In this document: positions 1 to 6,972 of the stretch, piece by piece
Position numbering within the stretch: position 1 is the stretch's first letter
How the letters are laid out: each line of letters begins with the position of its first letter
NCBI GenBank assembly: GCA_903854075.1
Contig: CAINVI010000045.1
Coordinates: 1-8,032 of the forward strand
DNA length: 8,032 bases
Direction: 5' to 3'
Source: Candidatus Pollutiaquabacter sp.
GTDB taxonomy: Bacteria > Bacteroidota > Bacteroidia > AKYH767-A > 2013-40CM-41-45
Translations under genes and position numbers: made by a program
The notes under the pieces: model-generated
What the model saw: the letters and a program-made list of their open reading frames with translations, nothing else
What the model was told of the DNA's origin: nothing
Database searches by the model: none

Positions 1-1623
1 GTGTCAATTCGTTATAAAGACGTAAAAATCAATATCATAGACACTCCCGGACACGCCGACTTTGGCGGTGAAGTGGAGCGCGTACTTTCTATGGCCGACG
101 GCGTATTGCTGCTCGTTGATGCTTTTGAAGGACCGATGCCGCAAACACGGTTCGTTACCCAAAAAGCGTTGGAGCGCGGACTTCGTCCTATCGTAGTGAT
201 CAATAAAGTAGACAAGGAAAACTGTCGCCCGGAAGAAGTGCACGATCAAGTATTTGAATTGTTTTTCAACCTGAATGCTACGGAAGAACAGCTGAACTTC
301 CCTACGCTGTACGGTTCTTCCAAACAAGGCTGGATGAGTACCGACTACAAAAAGCCTACCGAAGATATCACGGCACTGTTAGATGCCATCATCGCACATA
401 TTCCCCCATCTCCGAAGCATCAGGGAACGCCGCAAATGCTGATCACTTCCCTGGATTATTCCAGCTACGTGGGACGTATTGCCATAGGACGAATTTTCCG
501 TGGTACACTTAAGGAAGGTTCGCCCATTTCGTTGGTGAAACGCGATGGCTCGATCCTGAAGTCACGGATAAAAGAGATACATAGTTTCGAAGGATTGGGA
601 CGTAGCAAAAAGGAATTCGTCGATGCCGGTGATATTTGTGCCGTCGTCGGACTGGAGAGTTTTGATATTGGCGATACGATTGCTGATTTTGAAAATCCGG
701 AAGCGCTTCCAACAATTGCGGTAGATGAACCGACGATGTCTATGTTGTTTACCATCAACAACTCGCCATTCTTCGGCCGTGAGGGTAAATTTGTAACCTC
801 CCGACACGTGCGTGACCGTCTGATCAAGGAAACAGAAAAAAATCTGGCGCTCCGCGTGCAGGAAACGGATTCTCCGGACACCCACATCGTATTCGGTCGA
901 GGTGTACTTCACCTTTCTATTTTGATTGAAACAATGCGCCGCGAAGGATACGAATTGCAGGTCGGCCAGCCGCAGGTTATCATTAAGGAAATTGATGGCT
1001 TGAAAAATGAACCAATTGAAATGTTGACGGTGAACGTGCCGGAAGAATTCAGTGGTGCGGTCATTGATCAGGTTACGCAACGTAAAGGCGAGTTGCTCAT
1101 CATGGAACCTAAAGGCGATATTATTCATCTTGAATTCAGTATTCCTGCCAGAGGAGTTATAGGTTTGCGTAATAATTTGTTGACAGCCACCCAGGGCGAA
1201 GCCATTATTGCACACCGCTTTAAAGGTTACGAACCCTGGAAAGGTGATATTCCCGGTCGGATCAACGGTGTTTTGTTATCCATGGATAAAGGAAAGTCAA
1301 CGGCGTATTCCATTGATAACCTTCAGGACCGCGGTCGATTCTTTATCGATCCGGCCGATGAGGTGTATGCAGGACAGGTAATTGGGGAAAATAGTCGTCC
1401 CGGCGATATGATAGTAAATGTCACACGAACCAAGAAATTAACCAATATGCGTGCTTCTGGTAGTGATGAAAACGTGAGAATTACGCCAAAAGTCAATTTT
1501 TCGTTGGAAGAAGCGATGGAATATATTGGAAACGATGAGTACCTGGAAATTACCCCGAAAGCCATCCGGATGCGGAAGATCATCCTGGATGAAAATGAGC
1601 GGAAAAGAGCATCGAAAAGTTAA
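1..1623 (+). CDS. typA: Translational GTPase TypA/BipA, 5' end outside the window
   Basis: This is a ribosome-binding GTPase of the EF-G-like family, involved in 50S assembly and in growth under cold or other stress; it acts in the cytoplasm. The visible 540 residues begin just before the G3 motif DTPGH (residues 14-18), followed by the family signature FGGEVERVL. The G4 motif NKVD is at 68-71 and a G5-like GSSKQG at 105-110. Domain II starts near residue 145, EF-G-like domains follow, and the BipA-specific C-terminal domain contains TKKLTNMRASGSDENVRITP near 475-495 and ends in a basic tail. The P-loop (G1) and switch I (G2) are missing. BipA is usually about 600 residues, so about 65 residues lie to the left of base 1. 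The GTG at base 1 is an internal valine codon, not the start. The frame is open and intact to the TAA stop. Family assignment is very secure. Confidence 0.97.
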   Translation: MSIRYKDVKINIIDTPGHADFGGEVERVLSMADGVLLLVDAFEGPMPQTRFVTQKALERGLRPIVVINKVDKENCRPEEVHDQVFELFFNLNATEEQLNFPTLYGSSKQGWMSTDYKKPTEDITALLDAIIAHIPPSPKHQGTPQMLITSLDYSSYVGRIAIGRIFRGTLKEGSPISLVKRDGSILKSRIKEIHSFEGLGRSKKEFVDAGDICAVVGLESFDIGDTIADFENPEALPTIAVDEPTMSMLFTINNSPFFGREGKFVTSRHVRDRLIKETEKNLALRVQETDSPDTHIVFGRGVLHLSILIETMRREGYELQVGQPQVIIKEIDGLKNEPIEMLTVNVPEEFSGAVIDQVTQRKGELLIMEPKGDIIHLEFSIPARGVIGLRNNLLTATQGEAIIAHRFKGYEPWKGDIPGRINGVLLSMDKGKSTAYSIDNLQDRGRFFIDPADEVYAGQVIGENSRPGDMIVNVTRTKKLTNMRASGSDENVRITPKVNFSLEEAMEYIGNDEYLEITPKAIRMRKIILDENERKRASKS

Positions 1624-1650
1624 AAAACCTTTAGCTTAAAACGAGTTAAT

Positions 1651-1670
1651 TCAATAATATTGCGCAAAAT
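1651..1670 (+). promoter_or_regulatory. Weak candidate -7 box upstream of the OmpA/TPR lipoprotein gene
   Basis: TAATATTG at 1655-1662 differs at one position from the Bacteroidota -7 consensus TAnnTTTG and would place transcription start about 30-35 bases before the ATG at 1703. No convincing TTG -33 element is seen at the right distance (only TTA at 1631-1633). The gap 1624-1702 also shows no clear terminator for typA, so read-through from typA is an alternative. This is an AT-rich stretch where such matches arise by chance. Confidence 0.22.
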
Positions 1671-1702
1671 TCACCTAACCAATTTTTATAATCACCTGAG
1701 AC

Positions 1703-3442
1703 ATGAATTCGAAAATTAACGTATTGTTTTTCGCGGTACTTGGCTTGGCAATGGCAGGCTGTAACGGTCTGGGCAAAATGGCCAAGAACTTCAGTACCGT
1801 AAAACATGAAGTAACCCCAAATCCCCTGGAAATGCATGGTGACAGCGTTGCTATTGCAGTGAAAGGAACTTATCCGGCGAAGTACTTCGCGAAGAAAGTG
1901 GATGCAACGGTAACACCTTATGTAAAGTCTGCTTCCGCAGAGCACAACTTTAAGGCAGTGACCAACGTGGGTGAAAAATCAGTCACAAACGGAAACAAAA
2001 TCAATTACAAAGCTGGCGGTAACTTTACCTACGCAGATAAAATCGGTTATACCGATGATATGCGTTCGGCGGATGTCATGGTGAAAGCAACGGGCATGAA
2101 AGGCACCAAGTCTAAGGAGCTCGGTAATGTTAAAATTGCTGACGGTACCATCGTTACTCCATTGCTCGTTCAACACAACGAAAAAGTGATTGCTGGTAAA
2201 GATCAGTTTGTTCGTATCGTGCCTGCTTCCCATGAAGCTACGATGTATTATCTGATCAATACTTCTAAAGTTAACCCTAACTTCAAGGTAAAAGACTGCA
2301 ACATTAGCAACAAGGCTGAGTTTGCACTGATGGACAGTGCATTGAACGCGTTGATGGTTGCTCCTTATGTTTTGAAAAACATCAGTGTGATGGGTTACGC
2401 ATCACCGGACGGTACTGAAAAATTGAACGCAGACCTTGCCTCAGATCGCAGCACCGCGTCAATAAAGCACCTTACTGGTGTTTTCAAGAAAATGAAAATG
2501 AAAGTGTCTGCTGACAGTTCATTGTTCTCTACCAGCGCTACCAACGAAGACTGGGCCGGTTTCCAGCGCTTGATGAGCGAAGGTAATATGCCACAGAAAG
2601 ACATGATCCTCCGTATCGTTGCTTCTAATTCAGATCCTGAGGCGCGCGAAATGGAAATCAAGAAAATGGGCAAAGCGTATACGGAAATCGCAGAAGGAGT
2701 ACTTCCTAAACTCCGTCGTTCTACCGTTACCTTTAATGCTGACAAAGTAGGTCGTTCCGACGAACAAATTTCTGCTCTGGCAAAATCTTCGCCTGACTCC
2801 CTCAGCTTGGAAGAGATCCTTTATGCCGGCACCTTGACTACCGACAATAACGAGAAACTTTCTATTTATCGCTCCGCTGAGCGTATCTATCCACAAGACT
2901 GGCGTTGTGCAAATAACGTTGGTACTTGCCTCTTCGCTAATGGTGATATCGACGGTGCTATGTCTCAGTTCGAAAAAGCTGATCAGTTGAGCAACGGAAA
3001 CACGATGGTGAAAAACAACATAGGTGCTTGCTACAGCCGTAAGGGAGATCGTAAGAACGCTGCTGCCAGCTACGCTGCTGCTGCGGGTGCAGGTCCTGAA
3101 GTGAAATCCAATATCGGTATTCTTGATATCCGTAATGGTAGTTATTCTTCTGCGGTGTCTAACCTTTCCGGTACTTCCAGCTTCAACGAAGCGTTGGCTA
3201 AATTGTTGTCCGGCGACAAAGACGGTGCAATGAGCACCATCAATGCTTCCGCTGATGGCGCTACTGCAATGGGTGCTTACCTTAAAGCGATCATTTCAGC
3301 ACGCAAAGGTGAAGCCAATGGTGTTATCAGTAACCTTAAAGATGCGATTGCAAAAGATGCAGCTGTTAAATCAATGGCCGCTTCAGACCGTGAATTCATC
3401 AAATGGTTTGCTGATGCAAATTTCCAGGCACTGGTGAAATAA
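1703..3442 (+). CDS. Lipoprotein with OmpA-like segment and C-terminal TPR repeats
   Basis: The 579-residue product starts at an ATG with a lipoprotein signal peptide: basic residue, hydrophobic stretch, then lipobox LAMAGC with the lipidated cysteine at residue 20. It is therefore probably an envelope lipoprotein, plausibly in the outer membrane. Residues 30-175 look beta-rich, with alternating hydrophobic residues. Residues 226-256 (ISVMGYASPDG..., then N242, L245, R249) resemble the OmpA C-terminal peptidoglycan-binding motif GHTDS.G....N..L...R, but HTD is replaced by YAS, so peptidoglycan binding is uncertain. From about 385 to 560 there are TPR-like helical pairs, with NNVGTC, NNIGAC and SNIGIL as helix A signatures. 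All 17 arginine codons are CGT or CGC, which suggests high expression. The gene stands alone between typA and a strong terminator. Related OmpA/TPR proteins occur in Bacteroidota, but I know no assigned function. A structural or scaffolding role in the envelope is inference. Confidence 0.88.
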   Translation: MNSKINVLFFAVLGLAMAGCNGLGKMAKNFSTVKHEVTPNPLEMHGDSVAIAVKGTYPAKYFAKKVDATVTPYVKSASAEHNFKAVTNVGEKSVTNGNKINYKAGGNFTYADKIGYTDDMRSADVMVKATGMKGTKSKELGNVKIADGTIVTPLLVQHNEKVIAGKDQFVRIVPASHEATMYYLINTSKVNPNFKVKDCNISNKAEFALMDSALNALMVAPYVLKNISVMGYASPDGTEKLNADLASDRSTASIKHLTGVFKKMKMKVSADSSLFSTSATNEDWAGFQRLMSEGNMPQKDMILRIVASNSDPEAREMEIKKMGKAYTEIAEGVLPKLRRSTVTFNADKVGRSDEQISALAKSSPDSLSLEEILYAGTLTTDNNEKLSIYRSAERIYPQDWRCANNVGTCLFANGDIDGAMSQFEKADQLSNGNTMVKNNIGACYSRKGDRKNAAASYAAAAGAGPEVKSNIGILDIRNGSYSSAVSNLSGTSSFNEALAKLLSGDKDGAMSTINASADGATAMGAYLKAIISARKGEANGVISNLKDAIAKDAAVKSMAASDREFIKWFADANFQALVK

Positions 3443-3460
3443 TAAAATAATCAGGTGATA

Positions 3461-3493
3461 AAAAAATCCCGGGAGAACATCCCGGGATTTTTT
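3461..3493 (+). terminator. Strong bidirectional Rho-independent terminator
   Basis: A perfect inverted repeat pairs 3461-3474 (A-run, TCCCGGG, A) with 3480-3493 (T, CCCGGGA, T-run), giving a 14 bp stem around a 5-base loop. The T-run continues to 3495. It lies 18 bases after the lipoprotein stop codon. The stem is flanked by A's on the left and T's on the right, so it should also stop transcripts arriving on the - strand from the DUF4159/rsmE side. This fits its position between convergent genes. Confidence 0.93.
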
Positions 3494-3530
3494 TTGTGCT
3501 GTAATTCCGCTTGCAGGAATAACACTAGTA

Positions 3531-3746
3531 TTAGCAAACAGTTTTTTCGGATGCCTCGGTAGCCGCACGGTATACGCGCATTCGCGTTGCAGACAAATGA
3601 GTCGGAGTAGGCCGGTAAGAAACCGGCATATTGTATTCGTGCAACCGATCCACATGAATACCTAATTGATCGGCAATGTGTTCCATGCGACGAAAGTAGC
3701 TTTTCAGCTGTAGCCAGTCTCGGTAATAAACAAAAGTGTGTCGCAT
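3531..3746 (-). CDS. Possible small protein of unknown function (71 residues)
   Basis: I do not recognise this protein. The frame runs from ATG (3744-3746) to TAA (3531-3533); a TTG at 3780-3782 would add 12 residues. It begins MRHTFVYYRDWLQLKSYFRR and is rich in aromatic and basic residues. The segment HIADQLGIHVDRL is amphipathic and faintly like one helix of a helix-turn-helix, which is too little for a function. There is no signal peptide or membrane segment. It ends 37 bases before the convergent terminator and follows the DUF4159 gene (stop at 3805) on the same strand, so it could be the last gene of the rsmE-DUF4159 operon. No Shine-Dalgarno is visible, as elsewhere in this window. The codons look ordinary for the neighbourhood. 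The competing frames in this gap run through the terminator or into the lipoprotein gene, which makes this frame the best candidate. It may still be non-coding or a gene remnant. Confidence 0.45.
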   Translation of the reverse strand: MRHTFVYYRDWLQLKSYFRRMEHIADQLGIHVDRLHEYNMPVSYRPTPTHLSATRMRVYRAATEASEKTVC

Positions 3747-3804
3747 GGTCGTATTGGGTGCGCAAGGAAGTGAAAAAATCAAAAGGCGCCAAATGATTAC
3801 TGTG

Positions 3805-4470
3805 CTATGGACGATCCATCACGTATTGAAGCAGGTTGGCGCCCATTTTTAAGGCTTTTTGGTGTGCTTCCGGTGAGTCTTTATGAACTTCGTAATCCTC
3901 CCATCCGTCGCCGAGGTCACATTCGAACGAATAAAAGCAGACCAATCGCCCTTCGTAGATTAAACCGAATCCTTGCGGAGGTTTTTGATCGTGTTCGTGA
4001 ATTTTTGGCAATCCGTTATTGAAATCGTACCGCTGATGGTAAATCGGATGCGAAAAAGGAAGTTCTACGAATTCCAACTCAGGAAAAACTTTTTTCATCT
4101 GAGGACGCACGAACGGGTCCATCCCATAGTTGTCGTCAATATGCAGAAAACCTCCTGCTAGAAGATACTTACGAAGATTTTCAGCTTCCGCTGTACTCAA
4201 CACCCAGTTTCCGTGTCCGGTCATGTGAACGAACGGATAATTGAAAATCTCCGGGCTGCCGGCTTCCACAATCGCTTGCTCAGTATTGATAGCGGTGTGT
4301 AGGTTTTCGTTGGTGAATTTGATCAGGTTGGGAAGCGACGTTTCCAAGTTAGCGTACCAGTCTCCACCACCGTTGTACTTAAGGACTGCAATGCGATACG
4401 TAGCATCACCGGCTGCGGCTACGGAGTGCAGTAATGCCAGGGCGAAAAGGGTAAGCAGCGTCTTCTTCAA
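3805..4470 (-). CDS. Secreted DUF4159 domain protein, TTG start
   Basis: The 221-residue product has an N-terminal signal peptide (MKKTLLTLFALALLHSVAAA, probable signal peptidase I cleavage near residue 20-21), so the mature protein should be periplasmic. The rest is one DUF4159 domain: KYNGGGDWYAN at 31-41, FVHMTGHGNW near 80-89, GGFLHIDDNYG at 106-116, HPIYH at 141-145 and LGDGWED at 186-192. DUF4159 is thought to have a class I glutamine amidotransferase-like fold; its biochemical role is unknown to me. Stand-alone secreted forms of this length are usual in Bacteroidota. The start must be TTG at 4468-4470: an in-frame TAA lies 12 bases upstream and the signal peptide begins directly at this codon. 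It follows rsmE by 26 bases on the same strand, so the two are probably co-transcribed, with TTG perhaps reducing translation. Family assignment is firm; function is open. Confidence 0.9.
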   Translation of the reverse strand: MKKTLLTLFALALLHSVAAAGDATYRIAVLKYNGGGDWYANLETSLPNLIKFTNENLHTAINTEQAIVEAGSPEIFNYPFVHMTGHGNWVLSTAEAENLRKYLLAGGFLHIDDNYGMDPFVRPQMKKVFPELEFVELPFSHPIYHQRYDFNNGLPKIHEHDQKPPQGFGLIYEGRLVCFYSFECDLGDGWEDYEVHKDSPEAHQKALKMGANLLQYVMDRP

Positions 4471-4496
4471 ATCAAGTAGGGGTTAGTTTTGTATGG

Positions 4497-5213
4497 CTAA
4501 GATCGTAAAGATTCTTGATTGATGAAGGCCACGTTGCTGCAGGCGACCAGTCCGGCTGTTTCCGTGCGGAGGCGGTTGTCTCCTAACGAAACGCACCTGA
4601 ATCCATGTTGGTTGGCAGTCTGTAACTCCTCGGCATCGAAATCTCCTTCAGGTCCGATGAGTAGCAGTACATCTTTACCGGGAAGACAAGCCGCGTTCAG
4701 CGGGGTAGTAAGTCCTTCCTCCAAATGACAAATGAACCGTTGGTCCGTAGGAATTTTCAGTATGTCATTAAATGAAACAGCTTCTCCCAACTCCGGTAAA
4801 TAAGCCTGGAAGGATTGTTTCATTGCGGACACGAGAATTTTTTCCAGTCGTTCGCTACGCAGCGCTTTTCGTTCAGAGCGCCGGCAGAACATTGGTGTGA
4901 TACGGTCAATACCAATTTCGGTGGCTTTTTCCAGAAACCACTCCAGTCGTTCGGTGTTTTTAGTCGGCGCAATAGCGATGTGCAGCCGATAAGGACGACG
5001 CTTATAATCCGTTTCCTTTTTTTCTATGCGCGCTTTGCAATGCGAGTAATGGGTGTCTTCCAGCACAGCGGTGTAAAGTGTTCCTTTGCCGTCGGTGAAA
5101 TAAAGTAGATCGCCTTCCGAATAGCGAAGCACTTTGACGAGGTGCTTGGCTTCGTCTTCCGGAATCAATACATGGTCGGAGAGGGCAGTGGCAGTATAGA
5201 ACAATTCGGCCAT
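4497..5213 (-). CDS. rsmE: 16S rRNA (uracil-1498-N3)-methyltransferase RsmE
   Basis: RsmE uses S-adenosylmethionine to methylate N3 of U1498 (E. coli numbering) in 16S rRNA of the 30S subunit; it is a dimeric SPOUT-fold enzyme of the cytoplasm. The 238 residues show the N-terminal PUA-like RNA-binding part (1-70) with EAKHLVKVLR at 21-30. The SPOUT domain follows: KATEIGIDRITPM at 96-108, RRSER at 111-115, MKQSFQAYLP at 131-140, and the SAM-binding knot motifs LLIGPEGDF at 184-192 and LGDNRLRTETAG at 210-221. Length matches the family. I chose the ATG at 5211-5213, which gives the usual MxxLFY start; an in-frame TTG three codons upstream (5220-5222) is less likely. The gene lies just after the pckA terminator and before the DUF4159 gene. 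I see no clear promoter in the 30 bases between terminator and start. Confidence 0.96.
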   Translation of the reverse strand: MAELFYTATALSDHVLIPEDEAKHLVKVLRYSEGDLLYFTDGKGTLYTAVLEDTHYSHCKARIEKKETDYKRRPYRLHIAIAPTKNTERLEWFLEKATEIGIDRITPMFCRRSERKALRSERLEKILVSAMKQSFQAYLPELGEAVSFNDILKIPTDQRFICHLEEGLTTPLNAACLPGKDVLLLIGPEGDFDAEELQTANQHGFRCVSLGDNRLRTETAGLVACSNVAFINQESLRS

Positions 5214-5240
5214 AAAGGACAATATCGAATTTTCAAGGTA

Positions 5241-5270
5241 TAAAAAAAGGTGTGCATTTGCACACCTTTT
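5241..5270 (-). terminator. Rho-independent terminator of pckA
   Basis: An 11 bp perfect stem pairs 5245-5255 with 5260-5270 (AAAAGGTGTGC / GCACACCTTTT) around a 4-base loop. Read on the - strand, the hairpin runs into seven T's ending at 5242. It starts 19 bases after the pckA stop codon and separates pckA from rsmE. Confidence 0.92.
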
Positions 5271-5289
5271 CGATAGCTAGTGTAAAAGG

Positions 5290-6906
5290 TCAGGCGTTGA
5301 CGGCAACTTTCGGTGCGGCCTGCATGATCTCTGCGTTAGCGAATTCAGCATATTGCTCGAAATTTTTCACAAAGGAGGCCGCTAGAGAGTTGGCTTTATT
5401 ATCATATTCGCCCTTGTCCTTCCAGGTGTTTCGTGGATTCATCATTTCGTCAGGAACTCCGGGACACGTCACCGGCATGGATAATCCGAAGATAGGCAGA
5501 GTGTTATAATTAACATTGTCCAAGCCGCCATTAAGTGCTGCAGTGATCAAAGCGCGGGTATAAGATAGCTTGATGCGCGATCCGACGCCGTATGATCCGC
5601 CGGACCATCCAGTATTGACCAGCCAAACATTTACATTATGATGCTTCAGTTTTTCGCCGAGTAGCTCTGCATATTTGGTAGGATGGAGCGGCAGGAATGC
5701 CTTTCCAAAGCATGCAGAGAACGTAGTTGTCGGTTCGGTGATACCCACCTCGGTGCCGGCAACCTTTGCCGTATAGCCGGAGATGAAATGATACATGGCC
5801 TGGCCGGCATCTAATTTTGAAATAGGAGGTAATACTCCGAACGCATCACAAGTAAGGAAGAAAATATTCTTAGGGGTACCGGCAACCGAAGGTTCTACAG
5901 CATTGTCGATATGATAAATCGGATAGGCAGCCCGCGTATTTTCGGTCTTACTGATATTGTCGTAATCTACCGTGGTAGTGCCTTCCAAGAACTCGATGTT
6001 CTCCACAATTGCGCCGAAACGAATGGCACTGAAGATCTGCGGTTCTTTTTCCGCGGAAAGGTTCACGCATTTGGCGTAACAGCCGCCTTCGAAATTAAAG
6101 ACAGAATTTTCTGCCCATCCATGTTCATCGTCGCCGATTAGACCGCGGTTTGGATCAGCAGATAGGGTAGTTTTTCCAGTGCCGGACAATCCGAAAAATA
6201 CAGCAGTATCACCGTCCTTGCCGATGTTCGCCGAACAATGCATAGACAATACTTTCTTGTCGTGCGGAAGTACGTAGTTGAGTACCGAGAAAATACCTTT
6301 TTTGATTTCGCCGGTATAACCGGTGCCTCCAATGAGAATGATGCGTTTCGTGAAATTAACGACGGCAAAATTCGACTGGCGAGTACCGTCGCGCTGAGGA
6401 TCGGCGTCAAAACCAGGGGCGCAGATAATGCTCCAGTCGGCATGAACGGTAGTAAGAATCTCCTCACGGGTTGGACGCAGGAAGAGGTTGTTAGCAAAAA
6501 GGTTTTGCCACGGCGACTCTGTCACTACGCGAATGTTCAGTCGGTAGGTTGGGTCAGCGCAAGCATAAGCATCACGCACATACAAGGTTTTTCCCTGGAG
6601 GTAGGAGGTCACGCGATCGTAAAGGCGATCGAATTTTTCAGGGTCGAATTTGATATTGATATCACCCCACCAAACTGATTTTTCTGTGGTGGAATCACAA
6701 ACGATAAATTTGTCTTTCGGAGAACGACCGGTGAATTTCCCGGTGTCAACTGCTAATGCACCGGTGTCGGTCAGTACACCCTCTCCGCATACAATGGTTT
6801 CTTCCACCAATTCAGCCGGTGTTAAGTTCCAATATGCATCAGCTACATTCCGGATACCGAGATCGGCGATAGTCGCATCCTTCGCTTTTAATCCGAATTC
6901 GTTCAT
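5290..6906 (-). CDS. pckA: Phosphoenolpyruvate carboxykinase (ATP)
   Basis: PckA interconverts oxaloacetate + ATP and PEP + CO2 + ADP, the entry to gluconeogenesis from TCA intermediates. In fermentative Bacteroidota it can run the other way to fix CO2. The 538 residues match the ATP-type enzyme (E. coli is 540). Visible motifs: substrate-binding TGRSPKDKF at 59-67 (R61); GGTGYTGEIKKG at 193-204 with the lysine pair K202/K203 near the metal and substrate; MHCSANIG at 222-229 with metal-ligand H223; P-loop GLSGTGKTT at 239-247; metal-binding LIGDDEHGW at 256-264 (D259/D260); R325 in TRAAYP; and NTGWSGGSYGVGSRIKLSYT at 431-450 near the adenine site. No key residue is missing. The ATG at 6904-6906 is preceded by a good Bacteroidota promoter and the gene ends at its own terminator, so it is probably monocistronic. 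Confidence 0.98.
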   Translation of the reverse strand: MNEFGLKAKDATIADLGIRNVADAYWNLTPAELVEETIVCGEGVLTDTGALAVDTGKFTGRSPKDKFIVCDSTTEKSVWWGDINIKFDPEKFDRLYDRVTSYLQGKTLYVRDAYACADPTYRLNIRVVTESPWQNLFANNLFLRPTREEILTTVHADWSIICAPGFDADPQRDGTRQSNFAVVNFTKRIILIGGTGYTGEIKKGIFSVLNYVLPHDKKVLSMHCSANIGKDGDTAVFFGLSGTGKTTLSADPNRGLIGDDEHGWAENSVFNFEGGCYAKCVNLSAEKEPQIFSAIRFGAIVENIEFLEGTTTVDYDNISKTENTRAAYPIYHIDNAVEPSVAGTPKNIFFLTCDAFGVLPPISKLDAGQAMYHFISGYTAKVAGTEVGITEPTTTFSACFGKAFLPLHPTKYAELLGEKLKHHNVNVWLVNTGWSGGSYGVGSRIKLSYTRALITAALNGGLDNVNYNTLPIFGLSMPVTCPGVPDEMMNPRNTWKDKGEYDNKANSLAASFVKNFEQYAEFANAEIMQAAPKVAVNA

Positions 6907-6940
6907 GATCAGGTGTTTTTGAGGTTTTTTATTGGGAATA

Positions 6941-6971
6941 CAAAGGTAGCAAATAGTCAGGAAGTGGGCAA
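6941..6971 (-). promoter_or_regulatory. Bacteroidota-type promoter of pckA
   Basis: On the - strand, TACCTTTG at 6948-6941 matches the -7 consensus TAnnTTTG exactly. TTG at 6971-6969 lies 20 bases upstream, the right distance for the -33 element. Transcription would begin near 6934, leaving an untranslated leader of about 28 bases before the ATG at 6906. The -33 box starts two bases after the stop codon of the upstream lipoprotein gene, so pckA has its own promoter inside a run of same-strand genes. Confidence 0.72.
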
Positions 6972-6972
6972 T

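Noticed and set aside
1..3. GTG at base 1 as the real start of typA
   Set aside because: BipA proteins carry the P-loop and switch I about 65 residues before this point; the codon is an internal valine cut by the window edge, so the gene is not truncated by biology.
562..1215. 217-residue - strand open frame opposite typA
   Set aside because: It is antisense to a highly conserved gene, has no recognisable features, and its composition is what the reverse strand of typA would give.
1624..1702. Terminator or small RNA between typA and the lipoprotein gene
   Set aside because: The gap is AT-rich, but I find no stable GC-containing hairpin followed by a T-run.
3611..3627. GC-rich hairpin GCCGGT/ACCGGC as a terminator or RNA gene
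   Set aside because: The stem is only 6 bp, there is no T-run on either side, and it lies within a plausible coding frame.
3451..3792. 113-residue - strand open frame in the gap after the DUF4159 gene
   Set aside because: It runs through the strong terminator hairpin and has a composition typical of a non-coding frame; the competing frame at 3531-3746 ends before the terminator.
6238..6678. 146-residue + strand open frame opposite pckA
   Set aside because: It is the shadow of a strongly conserved enzyme gene on the other strand, with no domain, promoter or signal of its own.
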